Of a stretch of 64,000 nt of DNA, positions 1 to 7,652 are shown in pieces. Source of the DNA: CBDDEI01 sp965226775 (lineage in GTDB: Bacteria; Chloroflexota; Dehalococcoidia; SHYD01); contig CBDDEI010000002.1 in NCBI GenBank assembly GCA_965226775.1, positions 496,001 through 560,000 of the forward strand. Direction: 5' to 3'. The first letter of the stretch is position 1. Each line of letters opens with the position of its first letter. Position numbers and translations under genes: made by a program. The notes under the pieces are model-generated. The model made no database searches. It saw nothing but the letters and a program-made list of their open reading frames with translations, and had not been told where the DNA came from.

Positions 1-1
1 C

Positions 2-130
2 GTTACTGTAGATTACGCTAGAGCTAACTACGAGGCGACCGTTTTTGTTATCGCTCGCTTTGAAGGTCGTGAAGTCCGTCCTTTAGAACTGCGTGGTGGT
101 AAGTGGCGCACTTTCACAGCAAGTGGTTGA
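2..130 (+). CDS. C-terminal fragment of an unknown protein (cut by window edge)
   Basis: An open frame enters from the left edge and stops with TGA at 128-130, encoding 42 residues that end WRTFTASG. It has no start inside the window, so it could only be the tail of a gene beginning upstream. The mix of charged and hydrophobic residues looks protein-like, but it is too short to assign to a family and could be a chance open frame. Confidence 0.3.
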   Translation, partial: VTVDYARANYEATVFVIARFEGREVRPLELRGGKWRTFTASG

Positions 131-408
131 GGATGGCGAGAAGCACGTTCTAGAAGCCCGTGAGTCCGACGACGTTGCAGAAGCACACCACATCTTCCGA
201 TGGGAATACCTCAGAGAACCCCCAGCCCCTCAAGTCATCTTCACGTGCGTGGGCGGACTGAATAGAGTTCACTTTCCTCGGTTGAGTTTAGAGCAAATCC
301 TGTGGCTCATAATCCGAATGGGATGGCGCTAGAGCACCGGTGGGAGCCAGGGTCACCAAGACTTTCTCAAGCGAACGAGAGAAACAGAGGAGTTCTTGTT
401 ACCCTTCC
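131..408. other. intergenic stretch without a convincing gene
   Basis: Short open frames exist here on the plus strand, but they overlap each other, lack ribosome-binding sites and have unlikely compositions. I see no RNA gene, promoter pair or strong hairpin. Confidence 0.4.
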
Positions 409-792
409 CTACCGCCGCTTCACCGCCACCAGCAGCATGGCGCCCAGCGCAGTGAGCGCTGTGATGGCAAGCTTGGTCTTGTCCACGATGGGCTGCACGG
501 ATACTCCCTCCGGGCCAATCACTATGGCCGCCACCGGGCGGCTGTGACTGAACCCGCCGCCGCCACCTCCGCCGCCCTCTTGGGGCTCCTGCCCTGGCGC
601 GCTCTGGGACCCGCTGCCGTAGCCAAACCCCATGCCCATCATGCCCTCGCTGGCGCTGATCACGGTGTAGTCGCCGGCGGTCACCGGCGGGCTGAACACT
701 GCCTCGGCCCGCGCCGCCGCGGCCAGAGTTTTCAGCGGCTCTAAGGACGGCTCTCCCGTCAACGTGGCCTGGGTGTCGTCTGCTTCAGTCAT
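409..792 (-). CDS. GerW/YtfJ family protein
   Basis: The 127-residue protein has the layout of the Spore_YtfJ (GerW) family: a short helical N-terminus (SLEPLKTLAAAARAEAVFSP), a strand region, a glycine-rich turn with GMGFGYGSG and a poly-Gly stretch, then the hallmark strand with PVAAIVIGPEGVSVQPI. A C-terminal hydrophobic helix (about residues 108-124) ends in KRR and may anchor it to the membrane. In Bacillus the family acts in spore germination, but members occur widely in bacteria that do not sporulate, where the role is unknown. It lies 13 bp downstream of the 93-residue membrane protein on the same strand, so the two are probably co-transcribed. The family call is good; the function is not known. 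Confidence 0.75.
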   Translation of the reverse strand: MTEADDTQATLTGEPSLEPLKTLAAAARAEAVFSPPVTAGDYTVISASEGMMGMGFGYGSGSQSAPGQEPQEGGGGGGGGFSHSRPVAAIVIGPEGVSVQPIVDKTKLAITALTALGAMLLVAVKRR

Positions 793-805
793 GGGTGTTC
801 CACCT

Positions 806-1087
806 CTACTTGTTTCTGTTACTGCGTAATAGCGTCATCAGCACAAATGCGGCCACGCAGCCGGCCACCATGCCCGCTTGCGTGCGGCTTGTGGCGTCGG
901 AGATGCCGGTGCGCTGGGACGCCTCCCCGCGGCGGCGCGTCACCACCGCCGTTGGGCGGTTCCACACCAATCCGCCGAAGGGAAGCCTCACTTCAAGCGC
1001 GCGGGACTCCAGCGTCAGCGTTGTATCGCCAATGACCTGGGATGCGGACTGGCGCCGCTCCCAGCGCACTATGTTGCCAATGTTCAT
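806..1087 (-). CDS. small tail-anchored protein, first gene of the YtfJ pair
   Basis: I do not recognise this 93-residue protein. Its N-terminal half is polar and beta-like (GDTTLTLESRALEVRLPFGG) and its C-terminus has one hydrophobic helix, MVAGCVAAFVLMTLL, followed by RSNRNK, so it is probably tail-anchored with the charged end in the cytoplasm. The ATG is preceded by a good GGAGGA ribosome-binding site. It reads straight into the YtfJ-family gene with a 13 bp gap. The shared C-terminal anchor design suggests both proteins sit at the membrane together, but that is inference from position and topology alone. Confidence 0.55.
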   Translation of the reverse strand: MNIGNIVRWERRQSASQVIGDTTLTLESRALEVRLPFGGLVWNRPTAVVTRRRGEASQRTGISDATSRTQAGMVAGCVAAFVLMTLLRSNRNK

Positions 1088-1203
1088 GCTTCCTCCTTCA
1101 AGCCGGACTCCCTCTAGTATCGCGCCGCACCGCCCCCCGTCGTTCTGCGCCTGCCCGCCGCGGGCGAGTCCCTCAGCATGACGTGGGGAGCACGCATGGG
1201 TTT

Positions 1204-1225
1204 ACCCTGAGCCTGCCGAAGGGCT
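1204..1225. repeat. REP-like hairpin with gagcctgccga core
   Basis: The sequence accctgagcctgccgaaggg has complementary CCCT/AGGG ends around a gagcctgccga core. The same layout (inverted arms around GAGCnnGTCGA or its complement) recurs at 11791-11819 and 11881-11907, so this is a member of a dispersed small repeat family. It sits directly before the chosen murE start. Confidence 0.5.
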
Positions 1226-1236
1226 ATCCTGAGAGC

Positions 1237-2754
1237 ATGACGCAGCCCTTCCCGCCCAAACCCTTGGGGCAGCTCTTGGCCGATGTCCCCATCCGCAGCC
1301 TGCAAGGCGACGCGACGGTCCTTGTTTCGCGCATCACTGCGGATAGCCGCACAATCGGCCCCGGCGACCTCTATGTTGCGCTACGCGGTGCCACCTTTGA
1401 CGGGCATCGTTTCGTGCCGGAGGCCGTGGCGCGCGGCGCGGCCGCGGTCGTGGTCGGTGAGCCCGTGGACTCGGGCAGCGTCCCCCAGGTTCTCGTCGCT
1501 GATGCTCGCTACGCGCTGGCCCTCATGGCCGCCGCCTTCTTTGATCACCCCTCGCGCAAGCTGCGCCTTATCGGCGTCACTGGCACGGACGGCAAGACCA
1601 GCACTACCACCCTCACCGCGGCCATCCTGCGGGCCTCGGGCCGCCGCGTCGCCCATAGCACCACGGTCGAGTTCCACAACGGCGTCACCGCGCGGGCCAA
1701 TCAGGCGGGCTACACCACGCCGCCCGCGCCCGCCATCCAGCGGGAGCTAGCCGATGCTGTGGCCGCAGGCGCGCAAGCCGCCGTGCTGGAGGTGAGCTCT
1801 CACGCTCTGGCTATAGATAGGGTGGCCGGCTGCGAGTTTGACGTGGCGGTGTTCACCAACCTGGCCCGGGAGCACCTGGACTTCCACGCTACTCTGGAGG
1901 AGTACCGGGCGGCCAAGCTCAAGCTCTTTGAGGGCCTGCAGGAGCGTCGCACCAAGCCCGGGACGCCCGTGGGCGTTGTGAACGGCGACGACGCCTCTGC
2001 CGGCTATTTCAGCGAAGCGTCCCCCGGCGTGGTGCGTTACGGCCTGGACGCCGCCGACCTGGACATCACCGCCCGAGACCTGGTCTGCGGGCCGGAGGGC
2101 TCCCGTTTCACCCTCTCCACGCCACAGGGCGAGGCCGTGGTCACAACCCGTCTCTTGGGCCGCTTCAACGTGCGCAACTGGCTGGCCGCGGCGGGCGCGT
2201 CCCTGGCCTGCGGCGCTACTCCGGCGGATGTGGCTAGGGCGGCGGAGCAGGTGGCTCCAGTGCCGGGCCGTATGGAACGGCTGGATGCCGGGCAGCCCTT
2301 CTCGGTTTACGTGGACTTTGCCCACACGCCTCAGGGGCTGGCGGCGGCCTTGGATTCGGTGCGGGAGCTGCATCCCGGCGGCCGCAGCATCGCGGTCTTC
2401 GGCCACGCCGGGCGTCGGGACAAGGACCACCGCCGCGGGCTGGTGGAGGCCGCGCGGGGCCGCTGCGACCTATTTATCCTGACAATGGATGACCCCTACG
2501 ATGAGGACCCGATGCTCATCCTGGAGACGATGCGCCGCGAAGCCCTGGCAATGGGATGCGTGGACGGCGCTGACTTCCTGTGTGTCCTCGACCGTCGAGA
2601 GGCGTTCCAGCGCGCGCTTGAGCTCGCCAAGCCGGGCGATGCCGTGCTCCTAGCCGGCCGCGGCCATGAGACCACCATTCCCCTAGGCGCAGACACCCTC
2701 CCCTTTCACGACGCATCCGTGGCTCGTGAACTCCTGTCCGCCTCGTCATTCTGA
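1237..2754 (+). CDS. murE: MurE-type UDP-MurNAc-tripeptide ligase
   Basis: This Mur ligase is predicted to add the third stem-peptide amino acid to UDP-MurNAc-L-Ala-D-Glu in the cytoplasm, using ATP. The chosen ATG gives 505 residues, the usual MurE length. The frame stays open upstream to 1042, but that extension is repeat-derived. The order is an N-terminal UDP-binding domain, the P-loop GVTGTDGKTSTTT near residue 113, EVSSHAL in the central domain, and a C-terminal ligand domain. At about residue 417 the amino-acid specificity motif reads DDPYDEDP. Meso-DAP enzymes have DNPR there, so the selecting Arg is absent and another diamino acid (Lys or Orn) or an atypical substrate is likely. No other mur or ftsZ cell-wall genes adjoin it. 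Confidence 0.85.
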   Translation: MTQPFPPKPLGQLLADVPIRSLQGDATVLVSRITADSRTIGPGDLYVALRGATFDGHRFVPEAVARGAAAVVVGEPVDSGSVPQVLVADARYALALMAAAFFDHPSRKLRLIGVTGTDGKTSTTTLTAAILRASGRRVAHSTTVEFHNGVTARANQAGYTTPPAPAIQRELADAVAAGAQAAVLEVSSHALAIDRVAGCEFDVAVFTNLAREHLDFHATLEEYRAAKLKLFEGLQERRTKPGTPVGVVNGDDASAGYFSEASPGVVRYGLDAADLDITARDLVCGPEGSRFTLSTPQGEAVVTTRLLGRFNVRNWLAAAGASLACGATPADVARAAEQVAPVPGRMERLDAGQPFSVYVDFAHTPQGLAAALDSVRELHPGGRSIAVFGHAGRRDKDHRRGLVEAARGRCDLFILTMDDPYDEDPMLILETMRREALAMGCVDGADFLCVLDRREAFQRALELAKPGDAVLLAGRGHETTIPLGADTLPFHDASVARELLSASSF

Positions 2755-2852
2755 CTAAGGCGTCCTGCGACTACTGAAGGAGCCATATTGGCAAGACTTA
2801 GCCGTGCGTGGGCCGCCGCGGGGGTGGATTCTTCGCGGGGCTCAGAATGACA
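2743..2852. repeat. dispersed inverted repeat overlapping the murE stop
   Basis: The stretch gtcattctgac at 2744-2754 contains the murE stop codon and is inverted as gattcttcgcggggctcagaatgac at 2828-2852 (with an extended arm). Repeats of the form gtcattctgag...cgaagaatc are common dispersed elements in bacterial genomes. The last murE codons therefore appear to come from a repeat insertion. No gene lies between the arms. Confidence 0.45.
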
Positions 2853-2980
2853 AGAGATGAAGGCATCTATCTTCTCAGATTGCCCGCTCCTTCCTTGCAT
2901 CGTGGCTGCCTCTGAAGCTCCGTGCTAGACTGGAGAGACGCCAGTCTTTGGGCCGGCATTGATTCTTGTAAGGGATAAGC

Positions 2981-4912
2981 ATGCTTCAGGTCACCGACCT
3001 CAATAAGGCCTTTGGGGCCGATGATATTCTCCACGGTCTTACGTTCCACATCTCGCCTAGAGACCGCGTCGGATTGGTAGCGGTTAACGGGGCGGGGAAG
3101 ACTACGCTGCTGCGCATCATCGCGGGCGCGCTTGCTCCGGACACCGGGACCGTTGCGGTGCTCAAGGGTGTCCAGGTAGGCTACCTTGCTCAAGAAGGTC
3201 AGGGTACGCCGGGCAATACGGTGCGAGAGGAGCTGCTCAGCGGGCGGCGGGAACTCGTTCAAGTGCAGGCAGAGCTGACCTCGCTCCAAGAGGAGCTGGC
3301 GGCGCTCCCGCCCAATGACCCCCGGCTGACCGATCTCATCGAGCGCGCCGGCCTGCTGCAGCATCGTTTTGACGGCCTCCGCGGCTACGACGTCGAAACG
3401 GAGATCGGCATCGTGCTCCACGGTCTGGGGTTCTCTCAACAGGACGCCGATCGGCTTGTGGATACCTTCAGCGGCGGCTGGCAGATGCGTATCGCTTTAG
3501 GACGGTTGCTGCTCCAGCGCCCCGATCTCCTGCTGCTGGACGAGCCGACCAACCACTTGGACATGACCGCGGTGGAGTGGCTGGAATCGTACCTTCGCAG
3601 ATACCCCGGGGCGATCCTGATAGTGAGCCACGACCGCTATATCCTGGACCGGGTAACCACCCGCACGCTGGAACTCAGCAACGGCGTGCTGGAGGAGTAT
3701 GCTGCCAATTACAGTGGTTTTGTGATAGAAAAAGCCCGCCGCCAGGAGGTTAAGGCACAGGCCTACGAGCGGCAGCAGGAGTATATCGGCCGGACGCAGG
3801 AGTGGATCGATCGCTTCCACGCCAAAGCCACCAAGGCGAGCCAAGCGAATGCTCGCCAGCATGCACTGGAACGCTTGGAGCGGGTAGCGGCTCCAGATGC
3901 CAACGATAAACAGATTGGACTTCGGTTTGATGCCGCGGCCCGTAGCGGCCGGGTGGTGCTGGAAGCGGAGGAGGTGCTCCGTTCCTTCGGCGCTTCTCCC
4001 GTGCTCAATCGAGTGAGTCTGATGGTAGAGCGCGGCGACCGCATCGCCTTAGTGGGATCCAACGGCGCGGGCAAGTCCACCTTGCTCCGTCTGCTGGCCA
4101 AGGTGGATGCGCCGGATGAAGGTGTGGTCAAGCTGGGGCACAACGTCCAGGCGGCCTACTTTGCGCAGCATCAGGCGGAGGCGCTGGATCCAGAAAAGAC
4201 GGTCATGGAAGAAGCACAGCAGGGTAACCACCTCCCGCAGAGCCAGCTAAGAAACCTCTTAGGGCGGTTTCTGTTCAGCGGGGACGAGGTGTTCAAGCGT
4301 GTGGAAGTGCTTTCCGGAGGGGAACGCAGCCGCCTTGCCCTTGCAAAGTTGCTGATGCGTCCCTCAAACCTTCTGTTGCTGGACGAGCCGACTAACCACT
4401 TGGACATCCCGTCGCAGGAGGCGCTTGAACAAGCGCTCCTAGACTATCCGGGCGCTATCGTGCTGGCTTCCCACGATCACTATCTCATCGACCGCATTGC
4501 CACCAAAGTAGTCGTCGTTGGGAACGGCGATATCGATCTGCATTTGGGAAACTACACCCAGTACAAAGAGCGGCAGCTTGCACGAGAGCGTGCTGAGGCG
4601 CAAACCATGGTTGCCGCCGCACGAGCCCAGCGGAGAGAGGCCTCGCCGGCAAGAGCGAGAGCGGAGACTGCCGCCGCCCGTAAGCGCGTGGGTGACATAG
4701 AGGCCGCAGTCGCTGCGCTGGGCAGAGCCAGTAAGCCGAGTTGGCTGAGCTGGCGCAACCGGCTAGCCCACCCGGACGTCTACGCCGACCACGAGCAGGT
4801 GCTGGCGATTACCGCACGGCAGCAAGCATGCACAGAGCAATTGGAAGCCCATGGCTGTCGGCATGACAATCATTGCAATAAGGTGGGAGCAGGCCGCCGC
4901 GGAAGTCTCTGA
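2981..4912 (+). CDS. ABC-F family ATPase
   Basis: This is a 643-residue soluble protein with two ABC cassettes and no membrane segments. Cassette 1 has Walker A NGAGKTT near residue 40, signature FSGGW near 166 and DEPTNHLD near 187. Cassette 2 has SNGAGKSTLL near 361, LSGGERSR near 445 and DEPTNHLD near 468. The charged linker between them is typical of ABC-F factors, which bind the ribosomal E site and release stalled translation or give antibiotic protection. An arginine-rich helical tail follows cassette 2 (RARAETAAARKR). The last ~25 residues (GCRHDNHCNKVGAGRRGSL) look unlike the family and may reflect local drift or a frameshift near the end. The ATG follows an AAGGGA site. It stands alone in its direction. 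Confidence 0.88.
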   Translation: MLQVTDLNKAFGADDILHGLTFHISPRDRVGLVAVNGAGKTTLLRIIAGALAPDTGTVAVLKGVQVGYLAQEGQGTPGNTVREELLSGRRELVQVQAELTSLQEELAALPPNDPRLTDLIERAGLLQHRFDGLRGYDVETEIGIVLHGLGFSQQDADRLVDTFSGGWQMRIALGRLLLQRPDLLLLDEPTNHLDMTAVEWLESYLRRYPGAILIVSHDRYILDRVTTRTLELSNGVLEEYAANYSGFVIEKARRQEVKAQAYERQQEYIGRTQEWIDRFHAKATKASQANARQHALERLERVAAPDANDKQIGLRFDAAARSGRVVLEAEEVLRSFGASPVLNRVSLMVERGDRIALVGSNGAGKSTLLRLLAKVDAPDEGVVKLGHNVQAAYFAQHQAEALDPEKTVMEEAQQGNHLPQSQLRNLLGRFLFSGDEVFKRVEVLSGGERSRLALAKLLMRPSNLLLLDEPTNHLDIPSQEALEQALLDYPGAIVLASHDHYLIDRIATKVVVVGNGDIDLHLGNYTQYKERQLARERAEAQTMVAAARAQRREASPARARAETAAARKRVGDIEAAVAALGRASKPSWLSWRNRLAHPDVYADHEQVLAITARQQACTEQLEAHGCRHDNHCNKVGAGRRGSL

Positions 4913-4925
4913 GGGCTAGCGCTCC

Positions 4926-5345
4926 CTACCCGTAGCAGCGCAGCTCTAGCTGGGTGCCGTCTGGGTCCAACACATAGATGGACGCCCCGCGGCCGTGTGC
5001 GCCCCAGCGCATCGCCGGCTCGCCCAGCACCGTGACCCCCTTTGCCGTCAGGTCACGAGCCAACGCAGCCATATCCGTTGGCTCTATGACCATGCAGAAG
5101 TGATCCAGGTTGCGGGCGGTATCCGGTGTCGCCAGCGTCTCTTTGCCCGGTTGGATATCGATGAGCGTATCGCTGGTAATGCGCACAGAAGGGAAGCCAA
5201 CGGCGCCTGCCCGGTATTCCTCCAGCCGCTCACCCTGCATACCCAGCACCCCAATATAGAACGCCAGGGAGCGCTCCACGTCTGCCACCCGTAGCACGAT
5301 GTGGTCCATCTCGGTCACTTTGATAGAGGTCACATTGGTTGCCAT
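4926..5345 (-). CDS. VOC family (glyoxalase-like) protein
   Basis: This 139-residue protein is a single vicinal-oxygen-chelate domain made of two beta-alpha-beta-beta-beta modules. Module 1 starts MDHIVLRVADVERSLAFY and module 2 starts LDHFCMVIEPTD, ending DPDGTQLELRCYG. The two His (DHIVLRV, LDHFC) and the terminal Glu (QLELR) are at the usual metal-ligand positions. VOC enzymes include glyoxalases, dioxygenases and thiol transferases, and nothing here selects a substrate. AGGAGG lies 7 nt before the ATG. It faces the convergent ABC-F gene with a 13 bp gap. Confidence 0.8.
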   Translation of the reverse strand: MATNVTSIKVTEMDHIVLRVADVERSLAFYIGVLGMQGERLEEYRAGAVGFPSVRITSDTLIDIQPGKETLATPDTARNLDHFCMVIEPTDMAALARDLTAKGVTVLGEPAMRWGAHGRGASIYVLDPDGTQLELRCYG

Positions 5346-5394
5346 GCGCGTTCCTCCTGACTAGGTTGCTGTGTGCTGTTGGACGAAGGCTAGT

Positions 5395-5766
5395 TTACCC
5401 GCGCAGCGCGCTCACTACCAGCAGCGCCCAGGCTAGAAGGAAGCATACGCCGCCCAGGGGGGTGATCGCGCCCAGCCAGCGGATGCCGGTGACGGAAAGC
5501 AGGTAGAGGCTGCCGGAGAAGATGATGGTGCCTATGACGAACAGCCAACCGGACGCGGTCAGCGTGCCACTGCTGCCCCGCACTGCCGTCAGCAATCCAA
5601 CTGCCAGCAGCGCAAGGGCGTGGTACATCTGGTAGCGCACCCCCGTCTCGAAGATAGCGAGGGCGTCCGCAGCGAGGATGTTGCGCAGGCCGTGCGCCCC
5701 GAAAGCCCCCAGCGCAACGGCAAGGAAGGCAGAGGCGCTGCCTGCGGCGAAAAAGAGGCGGTCCAC
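5395..5766 (-). CDS. DUF423 family membrane protein
   Basis: The 123 residues form about four hydrophobic helices. The N-terminal helix contains FLAVALGAFGAHGLR, the conserved signature of DUF423 (YgdD-like) inner-membrane proteins. A GVRYQMYHALALLAVG segment and a C-terminal PLGGVCFLLAWALL helix also fit. The function of the family is unknown. The start appears to be GTG at 5764-5766. It lies 9 bp downstream of the 83-residue ORF and is probably co-transcribed with it. Confidence 0.78.
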   Translation of the reverse strand: MDRLFFAAGSASAFLAVALGAFGAHGLRNILAADALAIFETGVRYQMYHALALLAVGLLTAVRGSSGTLTASGWLFVIGTIIFSGSLYLLSVTGIRWLGAITPLGGVCFLLAWALLVVSALRG

Positions 5767-5775
5767 GCCAGTCTT

Positions 5776-6027
5776 CTAAGTGGTGGCTTCTGTGGCCGGA
5801 ACGCTTTTGGGCTTGCTCTTACGCTCCGCCATGCGGCAGGCATAGAAGGCGGCGATGTGCGTTTCCAGCACGGCGTGTTTGTCGTGGGGCGTGAGTTGAC
5901 GCAGCGTCGTCTGGAACATCTGGGTTGCCATGAGCGACTCTAACGAGTCCGCGGATTCCAGTATTTTAGCTTCTAGAAACCGTCTGTCCTGGTTGCAATG
6001 TTCAGCAAGGGCGTCAAAGTCGATCAT
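5776..6027 (-). CDS. hypothetical 83-residue protein
   Basis: I do not recognise this protein. It is soluble, helical and acidic in the first two thirds (FLEAKILESADSLESLMATQ), with a lysine-rich C-terminus (AERKSKPKSVPATEATT) that is probably disordered. It has an ATG start, and its stop lies 9 bp before the DUF423 start, so the two form a small operon. The DEAD-box helicase gene ends 47 bp upstream of its start on the same strand, so read-through from that gene is possible. Confidence 0.5.
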   Translation of the reverse strand: MIDFDALAEHCNQDRRFLEAKILESADSLESLMATQMFQTTLRQLTPHDKHAVLETHIAAFYACRMAERKSKPKSVPATEATT

Positions 6028-6074
6028 GGCGTATTTTGCTCCACACTCGTGCTAAAAGGGTGCGGCTGGCCCGC

Positions 6075-7337
6075 TTAACGGTAACGGGTGTAACGATTGT
6101 GCGACCGGTACGCAGTAGAGCTTTTGCCGCTGGGACGCGCTGCCACCAGCTGACGCTCGGGATCCAACTCCGCTTTCGCCCAACGGGGCGGATTCGGTAG
6201 AATCTCGTCCGGGTGTCCCCAGCGTTTTCGCGTCATCGGCTTGTCTAACTCACGTTCCATCTGGCGCCACCTAGAGGCGTCTTCCGGGGTGATGAAGGTA
6301 ATAGCTTCCCCCGATCTCCCCATGCGTCCCGTTCGTCCCGTGCGATGCGTAAACAGCTCCGCGGTCTCCGGTAGCTCGTAGTTTATCACTTGGCAGATGT
6401 CTATAATATCCAGGCCCCGGGCGGCCACGTTGGTTGCTACCAGGATACTGATCCTGCCGCTACGGAAGTCGGCCAACACCCGTTCTCGGGCGCTCTGGGA
6501 GAGGTTGCCCTGCAGGGCATCAACGGAATAGCCCATGCGGATCAGCTTATCAGCCAGCTTCCTAACGCCGTGCTTGGTCTTGCCAAAGACAAGGATGGGA
6601 TCCATCTCCTGCTTGTCCAGCAATTCCCGCAGCGCATCAAACTTGGCGTTGGGGTCTATCTCGTAGACGGTGTGCTCAATCTCCGGCGGCGCTTGGAGAC
6701 CGGAGTCTACCTGGAGCGTTACCGGGTTCGTGAGATGGCGAGCAGCGGTGGAGATCACCCACTGAGGAACCGTGGCTGATAGGAGCGCCGTCTGACGCTC
6801 CCGCGGTGTATGGGAAAGGATCTGCTCAACGCTGGGGCCAAAGCCCCGGTCCAGCATCTCGTCGCCTTCATCCAGCACAAAGATGCGCAAATTGCGTAGG
6901 GAAAGGGTGCGCTGCCGCAGGTGGTCCTGGACACGACCCGGCGTACCTATGATGATCTGCGGCCTGCTTACCAGTGCGCGACGCTCAGGCTCGAGGGCTC
7001 GGCCGCCGTAGAGCAGGATGGTGCGCAGACGGCGCGTCTCGGCCAGTGGTCGCACAACGGAAGCCACCTGCATTGCCAGCTCTCTGGTGGGAACCAGCAC
7101 AATCGCCTGGGTGAGCTGAACGGTTGGGTCGCACAGTTCAGCTATCGGGATGGCGTATGCCAGCGTCTTGCCCGAGCCGGTTCTGGCCTGGCCGATGATG
7201 TCTCGGCCTTCCATCATGGCGGGGATGACTTGTTCTTGGATGGGGGTGGGGTTGGTGATCCCCATTGCGGCTACTGCCGCTTCTACTCCGGGGTGGAGGT
7301 TAAACTCAGTGAACGTGGTTGCCAGGGTGGTGGTCAT
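6075..7337 (-). CDS. DEAD-box-type RNA helicase with DEGD motif
   Basis: This ATP-dependent RNA helicase has 420 residues and the two RecA-like domains of the DEAD-box family. Visible in order are the Q motif (TPIQEQVIPAM), motif I ARTGSGKT near residue 56, PTRELAMQV, GTPGR, motif II, SATVP, then VATNVAARGLDI and HRTGRTGRMGR in domain 2. Motif II reads VLDEGDEML, so Ala is replaced by Gly (DEGD); the catalytic D and E remain. The C-terminus is a short basic tail (SSTAYRSHNRYTRYR) instead of an RNA-binding domain. It probably unwinds structured RNA in ribosome assembly or mRNA turnover. A roughly 300 bp gene-free leader lies upstream. Confidence 0.88.
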   Translation of the reverse strand: MTTTLATTFTEFNLHPGVEAAVAAMGITNPTPIQEQVIPAMMEGRDIIGQARTGSGKTLAYAIPIAELCDPTVQLTQAIVLVPTRELAMQVASVVRPLAETRRLRTILLYGGRALEPERRALVSRPQIIIGTPGRVQDHLRQRTLSLRNLRIFVLDEGDEMLDRGFGPSVEQILSHTPRERQTALLSATVPQWVISTAARHLTNPVTLQVDSGLQAPPEIEHTVYEIDPNAKFDALRELLDKQEMDPILVFGKTKHGVRKLADKLIRMGYSVDALQGNLSQSARERVLADFRSGRISILVATNVAARGLDIIDICQVINYELPETAELFTHRTGRTGRMGRSGEAITFITPEDASRWRQMERELDKPMTRKRWGHPDEILPNPPRWAKAELDPERQLVAARPSGKSSTAYRSHNRYTRYR

Positions 7338-7652
7338 TACGGGCGGCTCCCGTGCTGACGGCTTCCGTCACTGTTTAGGCGCAGGCTTTTCCTGCGAATG
7401 GAAATATACAGCATCTCGCGCTGACTCCTGAAGATGTTAGAGTTGGAACTCCCGGTCAGCGCGATAATAAAGAGCGAGGGGCAGGTGTTCGTAAGTACGA
7501 AGCACCTCAACTAGATAGCGAGCCGCCGAATAGATACCACTAGTTTTTAGTATACCATAACTAGGCACGCCTAGCGCTGTCCGCATTCCAGCTAAGGAAA
7601 TGTGCCAGTTACCCCTTCGTTTCGCTTGCCCCGTTGCCGTTGAGCCGGGTCT
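7338..7652 (-). promoter_or_regulatory. gene-free leader upstream of the RNA helicase
   Basis: These 315 bp between the helicase start and the aminopeptidase stop contain no credible gene. The part around 7535-7570 is AT-rich and includes tagtttttagtataccataa. On the minus strand this gives a TATACT that could be a -10 box, without a good -35, leaving a possible 5' leader of about 200 nt. Long leaders are common for RNA helicase genes. The promoter is suggested only by composition. Confidence 0.3.

Noticed and set aside
93..547. Overlapping short plus-strand frames at the left edge
   Set aside because: They lack ribosome-binding sites, overlap the YtfJ gene on the other strand or each other, and have unlikely compositions.
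1042..1236. 65-codon N-terminal extension of murE
   Set aside because: It translates intergenic and REP-like sequence, with no homology expected before the MurE N-terminus. The ATG at 1237 gives the usual length.
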